From NCBI RefSeq assembly GCF_947495275.1, contig NZ_CANLYL010000006.1, positions 203,800-267,799 of the forward strand: a stretch of DNA of 64,000 nucleotides, in the 5' to 3' direction. Origin of the DNA: an uncultured Roseobacter sp. (GTDB taxonomy: Bacteria > Pseudomonadota > Alphaproteobacteria > Rhodobacterales > Rhodobacteraceae). Numbering within the stretch: position 1 is the first letter of the stretch; each line of letters starts with the position of its first letter. Position numbers and translations under genes: made by a program. Below, in pieces: positions 17,386 to 25,792 of this stretch. The notes below the pieces were generated by a model. It was not told the origin of the DNA. It was given only the letters and a program-made list of their open reading frames with translations, and did not search any database.

Positions 17386-19206
17386 ATGCCCCTTCCGCCC
17401 CCTTTGATCCAATTCCTTGCCTCGGTGCACCCTTACGACACACTGTCATCAGCCGATCTTGAAGCGCTTGCTGACCTATGCGAAGCAAAGAGCTACGCGC
17501 CGGGTGAGACGGTTTTTGCGCTCGGCGACAAGGTGACCGATCTCATCATCATCAACGAGGGTGAAATTGAGATCACCGATGAGGTGGACGTTCAACTCTC
17601 CATCCTGGGGCCTCGGAATTCCTTTGGTGAACGCGCGCTCCTGCGTGGTGAACTTGCCAGCCGCACGGCCACTGTCACGGCACAGGCAACCTTGATCCTG
17701 ATGCCCGCAGCAACCCTCTTTGCGCTCATAGAAAAACAACCCGCCGTCTCAAAATTCTTCGACCGCCGCCGCCCGGCGGGTCGCCAAAAAAAGGATCTGA
17801 CCACGCTATCGGTCGGTCAGTTGATGACCCACGATCCGGTGACATGCACGCCCGACACCACCATCCGCGATGCAGCGGCCATGATGCACGAAGCGCAGAT
17901 CTCATCCATCTGCATCACCGACGTCGAAGGGTTCAAAGGTATCGTGACGGTCCGCGATATGACAGGCCGGGTGGTCGCCCGGGGAGCCGATATCAGCGGT
18001 CCGGTCTCTGAGGTGATGACCACAGAATGCCTGACCCTTGGCCCCAAGGCGCTTGTGACGGACGTGCTGCACCTGATGGTGGAACCCGGCATCGGGCATA
18101 TTCCCGTTGTCGAGGGCACCGACATTCTCGGCATCGTCACACAGACCGACCTTACGCGCGCGCAAGCGATGTCATCCGCCGACCTGGTGAGACGTGTGGC
18201 CAGGTCGAAAGATGCGGGCACCATGGCCCGCGCAACGGCAGAAATCCCTCAGCTTCTGGTGCAACTGGTTGATACGGGAAACCGGCACGAGGTGATCACC
18301 AGACTGATCACGGATATTGCTGACACCGCCACGCGCCGATTGCTGACACTGGCCGAAGCGCAGCTTGGCAGCGCACCGGTGCCTTATCTCTGGCTGGCTT
18401 GCGGATCACAGGGACGGCAGGAACAGGCAGGCGTCTCAGATCAGGACAATTGCCTGATCCTGTCCGACGCAGTGACAGATGCCGATTTACCCTACTTCGA
18501 AGCACTGGCAAAATACGTATGCGATGGGCTGGACGCCTGCGGATATTTCCATTGCCCGGGCGACATGATGGCGAGTAACCCACGGTGGCGTCAACCGCTC
18601 AAAGTCTGGCGCGGCTATTTCGAAGGCTGGATCAAAAAACCTAACCCCGAAGCGCAGATGCTGGCCTCAGTCATGTTCGACTTGCGCCCGATCGGGGGCG
18701 ACGAAAGCCTGTGGGCCAAATTGCACGAAGACACGCTGAAGGCCGCGTCGGCGAATTCCATTTTCACCGCACATATGATCGCGAATGCGCTCAAACACCA
18801 ACCGCCTCTGGGATTGTTGCGTGGCCTGGCGACGATCCGTTCAGGCGAGCATCGCAACCACCTTGACCTCAAGCACAACGGTGTTGTGCCTGTCGTGGAC
18901 CTCGGGCGCATCTACACCCTGCAGGGCCAACTGCGCCCCGCAAACACCCGTGCGCGGTTAGAGGCAGCAATAAAGGCGGGTTTTCTGTCGCGATCCGGTG
19001 GGGCAGATCTCTTGGACGCCTATGACCTCATTGCCACCACACGACTGGAACATCAGGCAAGCCAGATCAAGGCAGGCGAGAAACCGGGCAATCACCTTGA
19101 TCCATCATCGCTATCCGACTTTGAGCGGAGCCATCTGAGGGACGCCTTTGTCGTGGTCAAAACAATGCAATCCGCTGTGGGATCAGGAAAAGGCGCGTTA
19201 GGATAG
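17386..19206 (+). CDS. cNMP-binding/CBS/DUF294 nucleotidyltransferase-like protein
   Basis: A 606-residue cytoplasmic signalling protein. Residues ~10-135 form a cyclic-nucleotide-binding-like domain (GETVFALGDKVTDLIIINEGEIEI, then NSFGERALLRGELASRTATV). Residues ~145-265 are a CBS pair (VGQLMTHDPVTCTPDTTIRDAAAMM). Residues ~300-440 match the DUF294/GlnD-like nucleotidyltransferase core with WLACGSQGRQEQAGVSDQDN, including the paired acidic residues. The C-terminal 150 residues are the helical DUF294_C region. This architecture regularly follows VC_2705 symporters, so it probably senses adenylate or energy state, or modifies a partner, to control acetate uptake. No target is known. Confidence 0.85.
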   Translation: MPLPPPLIQFLASVHPYDTLSSADLEALADLCEAKSYAPGETVFALGDKVTDLIIINEGEIEITDEVDVQLSILGPRNSFGERALLRGELASRTATVTAQATLILMPAATLFALIEKQPAVSKFFDRRRPAGRQKKDLTTLSVGQLMTHDPVTCTPDTTIRDAAAMMHEAQISSICITDVEGFKGIVTVRDMTGRVVARGADISGPVSEVMTTECLTLGPKALVTDVLHLMVEPGIGHIPVVEGTDILGIVTQTDLTRAQAMSSADLVRRVARSKDAGTMARATAEIPQLLVQLVDTGNRHEVITRLITDIADTATRRLLTLAEAQLGSAPVPYLWLACGSQGRQEQAGVSDQDNCLILSDAVTDADLPYFEALAKYVCDGLDACGYFHCPGDMMASNPRWRQPLKVWRGYFEGWIKKPNPEAQMLASVMFDLRPIGGDESLWAKLHEDTLKAASANSIFTAHMIANALKHQPPLGLLRGLATIRSGEHRNHLDLKHNGVVPVVDLGRIYTLQGQLRPANTRARLEAAIKAGFLSRSGGADLLDAYDLIATTRLEHQASQIKAGEKPGNHLDPSSLSDFERSHLRDAFVVVKTMQSAVGSGKGALG

Positions 19207-19210
19207 AGAC

Positions 19211-19729
19211 ATGTTTGTAGAACTCATTGCCACCGTCTTTGCCGGGATCGCCTGCGCCGGCATTATCATGCTGCTGAACATCCTCGCGGGTCGACGCCTG
19301 CCAAAATGGATCATGCCGGTTGCCGCCGGGCTTGGCATGATCGGCATGACGATTTCGAACGAGTACACCTGGTTCGACCGCACTGCGGATCGCATCCCGG
19401 ACGGCGTGATCATCGCCATGAAGGTTGATGAACAAGGCTGGTTACGTCCTTGGACCAAGATCTGGCCCTATACCAAACGCTTTGTCGCCGTGGATACCGC
19501 GACCGTGCGCAAGAACGCAAACTTGCCCGATCAGCGGCTCGCCGATCTTTACTTCTTCGGTCGCTGGTCGCCGGTCAATCAGGCCCCAATGCTGTTTGAC
19601 TGCGCTGGCGCGCGTTCTGCGCTGTTGATTGACGGGGCCGATTTTGCCGAGGATGGCACTGTGGCTGATGCCGATTGGCAAAGCGTGCCTAACGGCGACC
19701 CGATCCTGAAACTGGTGTGCGAGACCTGA
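19211..19729 (+). CDS. conserved membrane protein of the acs-symporter block
   Basis: A 172-residue protein with two N-terminal membrane helices (residues ~5-27 and ~32-50) and a C-terminal domain of about 115 residues that follows NEYTWFDRTADRIPDGV. The domain has no recognised family. The gene lies four bases after the DUF294 gene and one base before the exonuclease gene, in the same direction, so it is co-expressed with them. The spacing and conserved context suggest a structural or regulatory partner of one of these two. No function is claimed. Confidence 0.7.
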   Translation: MFVELIATVFAGIACAGIIMLLNILAGRRLPKWIMPVAAGLGMIGMTISNEYTWFDRTADRIPDGVIIAMKVDEQGWLRPWTKIWPYTKRFVAVDTATVRKNANLPDQRLADLYFFGRWSPVNQAPMLFDCAGARSALLIDGADFAEDGTVADADWQSVPNGDPILKLVCET

Positions 19730-19730
19730 C

Positions 19731-21143
19731 ATGTTCACCCGCCTCGGCCTGCGCTTTCGCGTTTTCCTGTTCTTCTGCTTTCTCGCAGTGGCAGGCACAG
19801 CGCTGGCGGCTGCAACGCTGACTTACGGCTGGTCACGCACTGAAGGCAGCATATCAACAACCCCCTTCGTCACCGCATTCATCCTGTTCGCTTTTTTGAA
19901 CACAGGCCTCGTGGTCGCAATCTGGCTCCTGTTCGACGAGCACGTCGCCAAACCTATCAACATGCTCTCGACCAGCCTGCGCTTGCGCGCGCATTCCGGC
20001 GTCGACACGACCCTCGAGCCTGACGCAGCTCAGTACCTGGGCGATCTTGCCCCCGCAGCCAGCGCATTGACCCAGATGATGAGTACATCCGTTTTGGATC
20101 ACGCCGCGCAGATCGCAGAGGAGACACAGCGCCTGCGCGCCGAAAGCGAGCGACTGACGGCGCTTTTGACAGAAATTCCCATTGCCACGATCCTGCTGAA
20201 CTCTGCGCAAGAAATCGTGCTGTACGACGGGCAAGCCGCGAGCGTTCTGTCCCGAATAGCGTCGCCCCGCCTCAAAGCCCCCTTTTCCGACTACTTCGAT
20301 ACCGCAGAGTTGTCAGAGGCAATGGCGCGTTTGTCCGGCGATACCGTCGAAGTGTCGTTCGCCCTCCGCAACACAGAGCGACAGGCCCGCTTTGACGCCA
20401 AGTTAAGGGCGCTTGGCAATGACTGTCACATGATCCTCATCGACGCGGAAGAAGATCAAGCCCGTCGGATCGAACAGCGCCCGCTGGTCTTCGATTTTGA
20501 TCTGATGAATGCGTCTGAGATAACAGACATCGCACAAACTCCCCTCCCTGAACTCTGTTTCGTGTCCTTTGACACGGAAACGACAGGTCTTTCCGTGGAA
20601 AAAGACGCCATTGTACAGCTGGGCGCAGTGCGCGTGCTGAATGGCCGGATCGTGGAAGGTGAAGTGCTGGACACATACGTGAACCCGGGCCGGACGATCC
20701 CGCCCGCCTCCAGCGAAATCCACCGTGTGACCGATGCCGATGTGGCAAATGCCCCCGATATTGGCGAGGTCGGTCGCAGCTTTCATCAGTTTGCAAAGGG
20801 TGCCGTTCTGGTTGCCCACAATGCCCCCTTTGACATCGGCCTTCTTCGGGCATCGCAGGCGCAGATGGGTGTCGAGTGGACACACCCCGTTCTCGATACG
20901 GTACTTCTATCCGCTGTCGTTTTTGGGACGACCGAGGAACATTCCTTGGATGTCTTATGCGATCGCCTGGCGATCACGATACCAATCCAAATGCGTCACA
21001 CGGCTTTAGGAGATGCGAAGGCAACTGCCGAGGCTCTGATTAAGCTCCTTCCGTTGCTGGAGGCAAAGGGAATTCTCACCTTTGGCGAGCTCATCCAAGA
21101 GACCCGGCGACACAGTCGTTTGCTGCATGATCTCAACGAATAG
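19731..21143 (+). CDS. membrane-anchored DnaQ-type 3'-5' exonuclease with sensor-like N-terminus
   Basis: A 470-residue protein with an unusual layout. Two membrane helices (residues ~6-28 and ~45-66) are followed by a HAMP-like linker (DEHVAKPINMLSTSLRLRAH), a helical and PAS-like region to about residue 255, and then a complete DEDDh exonuclease domain. The catalytic residues are readable: Asp281 and Glu283 in FDTETTG, His363 to Asp368 in HNAPFD, and His423 and Asp428 in HTALGDA. Such nucleases resemble the DNA polymerase III epsilon subunit, but here the enzyme is held at the inner membrane behind what looks like a histidine-kinase input module. It ends the acetate block. Its substrate (DNA, RNA or a signalling nucleotide) is unknown. 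Confidence 0.8.
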   Translation: MFTRLGLRFRVFLFFCFLAVAGTALAAATLTYGWSRTEGSISTTPFVTAFILFAFLNTGLVVAIWLLFDEHVAKPINMLSTSLRLRAHSGVDTTLEPDAAQYLGDLAPAASALTQMMSTSVLDHAAQIAEETQRLRAESERLTALLTEIPIATILLNSAQEIVLYDGQAASVLSRIASPRLKAPFSDYFDTAELSEAMARLSGDTVEVSFALRNTERQARFDAKLRALGNDCHMILIDAEEDQARRIEQRPLVFDFDLMNASEITDIAQTPLPELCFVSFDTETTGLSVEKDAIVQLGAVRVLNGRIVEGEVLDTYVNPGRTIPPASSEIHRVTDADVANAPDIGEVGRSFHQFAKGAVLVAHNAPFDIGLLRASQAQMGVEWTHPVLDTVLLSAVVFGTTEEHSLDVLCDRLAITIPIQMRHTALGDAKATAEALIKLLPLLEAKGILTFGELIQETRRHSRLLHDLNE

Positions 21144-21858
21144 ATAATTGCCCTACCGCTTGAAGCGCTGGCTGAAGTCGCCCGTTCATGGTGCTTTTGA
21201 TCACCACGACTTAATGTACTACTTGTAGTGTGTTGGCCTCTTTAAGGGGTGGTGATCGCCCCGCCAGTCCGCGCGATCGCGGATGCAGGCCGACCCTGAG
21301 GATCAAGCAGTCATTCGGGAACAACTTTTGCGGGTTTTTCAGGGCAAACCATTCAGTCAGACACAAAGATTATGCGGAGCTTAAGGGGATATTTTTGCGG
21401 CAGGTTCCGTTGCCAAACTCTTCAAAGAGCTGGCCACCTGGGGGAATTGACCGAAAGCCCAGAATTTGGCAATCAGCTGCGCCTGCAATTCGCGGATGGT
21501 GAAGGCTTGTGCAATGGCATTTTTGCTCTTGATCCACCCGGCAGCTTAATTGGGGCGTTGATCACAATCGAAAAAGACCAAGCTCCCGCCCACTGTCTTC
21601 GCAGACAGATTATGGTGGCTTTTGGGTTATTTGGAGATTTGCCTGAAGAGAGAGTGTCGATTCTATCTGTAGATCAAGGCGTTTTGCAATTCTCCGAAAT
21701 AGACAAAGGCCTCCCGCAGCAGCTCTATAGCCTTAACTTGCCGGAAACTCAGTAGGCCGGGACATGTATTCTGATGCAGACCGTATAACTGGGCGTACAA
21801 TTCGGACTGTTGGCGCTGGCTTTGGGATACATCTTTCGCGGAACGGAGCAAGCCTCGC
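21144..21858. other. intergenic, possible remnant
   Basis: About 715 bases with no firm gene. A 127-codon plus-strand frame (21372-21755) has an even amino-acid composition, with LTESPEFGNQLRLQF and SLIGALITIEKDQAPAHC, and could be a small gene or a decayed one, but I recognise no family and see no good ribosome-binding site. The composition is less GC-rich than in the flanking genes. Confidence 0.35.
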
Positions 21859-22437
21859 TCATGCCCGTCCGAGGATGTGATGGGTCACACCATTCTCCAG
21901 CGCTTCTGACCTCTTCAGCACATAGTGGCGCGGGGTGACATTGCTCTCAAAGAGCCGTTTTCCCGCTCCGACCACCACCGGAAAAGTCCAAACCCGAAAC
22001 TCATCGATCAGATCATTGGCCTGTAGCGCCTGGATCAGCCTCGCGCTGCCATGGACCTGCAGCAGCGGTCCATTTTGGGCTTTCAGTTCCTTCACCGCCT
22101 CAGCAATATCGCCGGTCAGCGCATAGGAATTCTCCCACTTCAGCGGCCCGGGTTGCGAGGTGACCACGTATTTTCGCGCCGCATTCAGCCGGTCGCTCTG
22201 AATGGATTTCGGTGCGTTTGGCCAGTGGTCTGCGAAAATATCGTAGGTCCTGCGTCCAAACAGCATGTCATAGGGCTGAGACATTGCTATACGCGCAACA
22301 TGGGGCATCACGATGTCCCAATAGGGCGTGGCCCACCCGCCTTCGCTGAAGCCGCCCGAGGAATCTTCCTCGGGCATGCTTGGAGATTGCATGACCCCGT
22401 CCAGGGTCACAAAGGACAGGACCGCCAGCTCTCGCAT
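21859..22437 (-). CDS. dihydrofolate reductase/RibD C-terminal domain protein
   Basis: A 192-residue protein of the RibD C-terminal (DHFR-like) fold that usually binds NADPH. It begins RELAVLSFVTLDGVMQSPSMPEED, typical of the YyaP/YwjB group, then has MLFGRRTYDIFADHWP, KYVVTSQPG and LLQVHGSARLIQAL, and ends in FPVVVGAGKRLFE. Members of this group are rarely true dihydrofolate reductases. I start at the ATG at 22437, one base after the upstream stop; an ATG five codons upstream is the alternative. It is the last gene of an ArsR-SRPBCC-DHFR operon often found in proteobacteria and actinobacteria. Confidence 0.85.
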   Translation of the reverse strand: MRELAVLSFVTLDGVMQSPSMPEEDSSGGFSEGGWATPYWDIVMPHVARIAMSQPYDMLFGRRTYDIFADHWPNAPKSIQSDRLNAARKYVVTSQPGPLKWENSYALTGDIAEAVKELKAQNGPLLQVHGSARLIQALQANDLIDEFRVWTFPVVVGAGKRLFESNVTPRHYVLKRSEALENGVTHHILGRA

Positions 22438-22438
22438 C

Positions 22439-22936
22439 TCAGTGCCGGGCATCTGCCAATGACTGCGCGCACGCAGCCAGCTTGTCGAATGCCTGGTTCC
22501 AGCCACCCGCGCCTGCGGTGCCTTCAGCGACGCCCACATGGGTCATGACCATCCGGGTTTTGCCATCGACCTCGCGGAGATCAACGATCACCTCGGTAAT
22601 GTCCGGAAAGCTGTCCGGCATCCCCAATGTCTGCGGAGGTATGATGCTGCCATCCGCGTCGCAAAGGCTCTCTGTGTAGACGAGGCGGTCGGGCGCGCTC
22701 ACCTCCTTATAGACGCCGGTGAACCACATTTCCATCGCCCGTTCGGGCGATTGCATCACCATGCAGACTTTGCGGATTCCGCCGATTTTCACGTCCATCT
22801 CGGCCGTAGGGACCGACATACCATTCGGGCCGTACCATTGTTTGAATAAGTCCGGATCGGTCCACAATTTCCACACGAGATCGATCGGCGCATCAAATTC
22901 GCGCTCGATCCGAACCCACTTATGTTCATCGTTCAT
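22439..22936 (-). CDS. SRPBCC (AHSA1-like) domain protein
   Basis: A 165-residue single-domain protein of the START-like SRPBCC superfamily, AHSA1 branch, which forms a hydrophobic cavity for a small ligand. The N-terminal IEREFDAPIDLVWKLWTDPDLFKQWYGP and the C-terminal GGWNQAFDKLAACAQ are typical. It overlaps the upstream ArsR stop by four bases. In this conserved three-gene arrangement the ligand and reaction are not established. Confidence 0.85.
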   Translation of the reverse strand: MNDEHKWVRIEREFDAPIDLVWKLWTDPDLFKQWYGPNGMSVPTAEMDVKIGGIRKVCMVMQSPERAMEMWFTGVYKEVSAPDRLVYTESLCDADGSIIPPQTLGMPDSFPDITEVIVDLREVDGKTRMVMTHVGVAEGTAGAGGWNQAFDKLAACAQSLADARH

Positions 22937-23268
22937 TGGTCACTTTCCTTCATGTCGGTCAGCAGGGTGTCCATCATGTCGAAGCGGGCGTCCCAGATAT
23001 GCCGATACTGTTCCGTCCAACTTGAGATCTTCTGGATCGGTTTTGTTTCCAGCTTGCACAGCCGGAACTGCGCGTCCCTTTCGCGGGTGATGAGACCCGC
23101 GCTTTCCAGTACCCGAATGTGTTTGGACACAGCCGGCAAGGACATCTCAAACGGCTGCGCCAAGGCTTTCACGCTGGCCGTTCCCTGCGCCAATCGTGCC
23201 AAGATTGCCCGCCGGGCCGGATGCGCAAGAGCGGAAAACGCCGCGTCTAGCTGGTCATCTTCATTCAT
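22933..23268 (-). CDS. ArsR-family transcriptional regulator
   Basis: A 111-residue winged-helix repressor. The DNA-binding part reads HPARRAILARLAQGTASVKALAQPFEMSLPAVSKHIRVLESAGLI, and FRLCKLETKPIQKISSWTEQYRHIWDARF is the C-terminal helix of the subgroup paired with SRPBCC proteins. The CxC metal site of ArsR/SmtB is absent, so it probably does not sense metals. It is the first gene of its operon, and a symmetric A/T-rich element lies immediately upstream, which fits autorepression. Confidence 0.9.
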   Translation of the reverse strand: MNEDDQLDAAFSALAHPARRAILARLAQGTASVKALAQPFEMSLPAVSKHIRVLESAGLITRERDAQFRLCKLETKPIQKISSWTEQYRHIWDARFDMMDTLLTDMKESDQ

Positions 23269-23271
23269 ACA

Positions 23272-23317
23272 CCCTTAATATACCAATTGGTTAATTAAAC
23301 AAGTGGTTTATTAAGGG
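23272..23317. promoter_or_regulatory. probable ArsR operator region
   Basis: Just upstream of the regulator start, CCCTTAATA (23272-23280) is inverted as TATTAAGGG (23309-23317). Between them lie two related direct copies, TTGGTTAATTAA (23287-23298) and GTGGTTTATTAA (23303-23314), 16 bases apart. The first copy is also part of the palindrome ACCAATTGGT. The position four bases before the start codon and the symmetry fit binding by the ArsR dimer. Confidence 0.55.
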
Positions 23318-23826
23318 GCGATCATGATCTTTGGCAAATGCTTCCTCCCAGCTGGTGTCCGTCTCGGAACCGCCGACGCCTGAATATTCGAGGCTATCGC
23401 AGCCTCAATCGTCAGTGATCTTTGTCCCCTTCTGGATAAATCCAGTCTTTTGCAGGGCGCGGCTCATAGAACCGCGATTGTTCCACGTCCCGTTTTACCG
23501 CCGATTGCACGCGTTCTTTCTTTCACCATTAAACTTTGGATTCGCAAGTCAGGCCTTGTCATCCTCCTCTTGGCCCTTGCACAGCAGGTTTTCATGCTAC
23601 AAGCGCAAGCGGCAGTATTTAGCGCTTCTGCTGTGGGCTCACAGCAGCCATCTGAGCTAACTCAGCATCTGACGGCCCACTGCGGACGTTGACCAAAGAA
23701 TACCAACGCTGCGGTGCAGCCCTTCATTGCGGACCTTTACTGCGGCAGCGACGCTAAGTGGCGGTCGACATCAAGCCAGAGGAGCGCCTCGCTCTGTCCC
23801 CTGCACAAAAACCCGGTTTCAGACAG
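23318..23826. other. intergenic, no gene supported
   Basis: About 510 bases between the ArsR operator and the end of the LysR gene. Three short plus-strand frames (80-109 codons) overlap one another, have odd compositions and no start signals. I see no terminator, RNA or mobile-element end in it. Confidence 0.45.
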
Positions 23827-24687
23827 TCAACGTCCACCGTTCGCGATAACGTTTCTGAGCGCGGCAATCGTGGGCGAGGAAACACCTTTTCGCCAAATCA
23901 AAAGAGTGCGCAGCTTATCGCTGCCTTTGGGTAAACGGGTAAGGCGCAGCCTGCCTGCCTCTGAGAACGTGCTCAGCACACTTTTCGGCACCAGGGCCGC
24001 TCCCATGCTGGCAAGGACACACCCCAGCATAGCATGGTAGGAACCCATTTCGATGGTTCGCTCTGGTGTATCCTTTTGCTGTGCGTACCAATGTTCCAAC
24101 AGCTTGCGATGCGGGCAGCCATGTTCAAATACCAACACGGTTCGGGGGCATCCATGATCGCCGCCGATGGGAGGATGCGCCTCCGAGGTCACGATGACAG
24201 GTGACTCCTCGAAGGCTGAAATGTAGTCAAAGCGCTTCTCTGCGATGGGTTCTGCGACAAAGGCCGCATCGATATCTCCGCGCAGTAACGCATCGGCCAG
24301 CATCGCCGGATTGCCGGTCTGCATTTCCAGCACCACCTCCGGATAGCGTTCGGAGAACTCAGCCAGCGGCGCCGGCAGGCGCACGGCTGCCGTGCTTTCC
24401 ATAGACCCGATGCGCAGAACACCGCGCGGCGTTTCTGAACTCAGGGCCGCCTCTGCCTCATCTGCCAACGCCAGTAATTTCTCCGAGTAGTCAAGCAATG
24501 TGCGGCCTGCAGGCGTAAGCACCATCTTGCGGCCCTGACGGGAAAACAGCGGCTGCTCCAGACGGTCTTCAAGCTGTCGAATGCGCGACGTGACCGCTGA
24601 TTGCACCCGCCCCAGATGGTTCGCCGCGCGAGTGACGCCACCTTCGCGGACGACGGCACGAAACACACGCAAATCGGAAAGCTCCAT
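23827..24687 (-). CDS. LysR-family transcriptional regulator
   Basis: A 286-residue LTTR. The N-terminal winged helix-turn-helix reads MELSDLRVFRAVVREGGVTRAANHLGRVQSAVTSRIRQLEDRLE, and the periplasmic-binding-like effector domain begins with VLRIGSMESTAAVRLPAPLAEF near residue 90. I use the ATG at 24687, which gives the standard MELSDLRVF opening; the frame has an in-frame start 14 codons upstream. It is divergent from the globin gene across 109 bases containing repeated ATAATCGAT boxes, so it most likely regulates the globin/DUF1330 pair. The effector is unknown. Confidence 0.85.
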   Translation of the reverse strand: MELSDLRVFRAVVREGGVTRAANHLGRVQSAVTSRIRQLEDRLEQPLFSRQGRKMVLTPAGRTLLDYSEKLLALADEAEAALSSETPRGVLRIGSMESTAAVRLPAPLAEFSERYPEVVLEMQTGNPAMLADALLRGDIDAAFVAEPIAEKRFDYISAFEESPVIVTSEAHPPIGGDHGCPRTVLVFEHGCPHRKLLEHWYAQQKDTPERTIEMGSYHAMLGCVLASMGAALVPKSVLSTFSEAGRLRLTRLPKGSDKLRTLLIWRKGVSSPTIAALRNVIANGGR

Positions 24688-24698
24688 CCCACATCTCC

Positions 24699-24720
24699 AT
24701 AATCGATGAATATAATCGAT
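24699..24720. promoter_or_regulatory. candidate LysR binding site
   Basis: The nonamer ATAATCGAT occurs at 24699-24707 and again at 24712-24720, 13 bases apart. Each contains the palindrome ATCGAT, so the pair also reads as ATCGAT-N7-ATCGAT. The element sits 12 bases upstream of the LysR start and about 77 bases upstream of the globin start, a normal place for an autoregulatory LysR site. Confidence 0.5.
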
Positions 24721-24796
24721 ATTTCTCATTTTTTATGATGTCACATTTGTCATAGAGCAGCAGTGCAAACAAGAAGCAGACGCAAGGATATTTGAA

Positions 24797-25219
24797 ATGA
24801 CGGAAGATGACGTAGCACTTGTCCAGGAAAGCTGGGCACAGGTTGTACCCGTCGCGGACGCCGCGATGCAGCAGTTCTATTGTCGGCTTTTTGATGCCGA
24901 TGCTAATTTGGCAAAGCCGTTCGCGGACACAGACATGGCATCGCAAAGATCGCATCTTGCAAGCGCAATCAATCTGGTTGTCAGCAATTTGCACCAACCT
25001 GAAACACTGGTACGCCCCCTGCAAGATTTGGGCGTACGCCATGCAAGTTACCGGGTCGCCGAACGCGACTTTGATCTGGTTGGTGAAGCCTTGCTGGCAA
25101 CGCTGGCAAGTGGATCGGCCGATCATTGGACCGATGCGCACCTGAAAGCCTGGACGGCTGCTTGGAAGATGATTTTGTCCCATGTCCTGGTTGGGTTCCA
25201 GGCCCAACGCGCCGCCTGA
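24797..25219 (+). CDS. single-domain globin
   Basis: A 140-residue haem protein resembling Vitreoscilla haemoglobin and the haem domain of flavohaemoglobins. The B-helix tyrosine is in QQFYCRLFDAD, and the proximal histidine is His82 in LGVRHASYRV, followed by DFDLVGEALLATL, as in the Vgb/Hmp family. The FAD/NAD reductase part is absent. The likely role is oxygen or nitric-oxide handling in the cytoplasm, with an unlinked reductase. It starts 14 bases after an AAGGA site and is followed at 25 bases by a DUF1330 gene. Confidence 0.85.
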   Translation: MTEDDVALVQESWAQVVPVADAAMQQFYCRLFDADANLAKPFADTDMASQRSHLASAINLVVSNLHQPETLVRPLQDLGVRHASYRVAERDFDLVGEALLATLASGSADHWTDAHLKAWTAAWKMILSHVLVGFQAQRAA

Positions 25220-25244
25220 TTTTAGAGACATATGGAGAGAAAGA

Positions 25245-25532
25245 ATGTCAAAGGGATATTGGGTGGTGCGCGTATCGGTTCACGATATCGAAGCGTATCC
25301 TGACTATCTGGAAGCGGCCCGGCCTGCGTTTGAGAGATACAACGCGCGATTTCACGTGCGTGGCGGACGCTACATTGCGCCGGAAGGCGTGGCGCGAGAT
25401 CGCAACGTGGTTGTTGAGTTCAAGGACTTCGACACAGCGGTGGCCTGTTACGAGTCGCCCGAGTACAGCGCGGCTCGCGTCATCCGGCAAGCGAATGCCG
25501 ACGCGGATTTTCTGATCGTTGAAGGGGCTTGA
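25245..25532 (+). CDS. DUF1330 protein
   Basis: A 95-residue protein of the dimeric alpha-beta-barrel DUF1330 family. It opens SKGYWVVRVSVHDIEAYPDYLEAARPAFERYNARF, then FHVRGGRYIAPEG, FKDFDTAVACYESPEY and DADFLIVEG. The function of the family is not established. GAGAGAAAG precedes the ATG. It follows the globin gene in what looks like a two-gene operon, so a link to oxidative or nitrosative conditions is possible but unproven. Confidence 0.9.
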   Translation: MSKGYWVVRVSVHDIEAYPDYLEAARPAFERYNARFHVRGGRYIAPEGVARDRNVVVEFKDFDTAVACYESPEYSAARVIRQANADADFLIVEGA

Positions 25533-25792
25533 GCGCTTCCTGCTGGCACGGAGGAAAGGGGGGCCTTCCGGACATGCTGCCAGCATTTATCGCGAGCAAA
25601 CACACGACTAGTGTTGTTCGGAGGGTCGTCAGGCGATGATCCCATGATCAAAACGTCGGAAATCTTGTTCAATTGACGCTGCGCGCCTGTCAAGATCGCG
25701 ACCCTGCCGCGGACGACAAACGAATGACCTTCACCGGCTAATGTCCGCGCTTCCTTGCTGAGGCCGCCTTTAATGGCTCCAAGATACTCGCG

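Noticed and set aside
21372..21755. 127-codon frame between the exonuclease and DHFR-like genes
   Set aside because: Composition is protein-like, but no family or start signal was found; mentioned only as a possible remnant.
23331..23660. 109-codon frame upstream of the LysR gene end
   Set aside because: Aromatic and Ser-rich composition, no start signal, overlapped by other frames.
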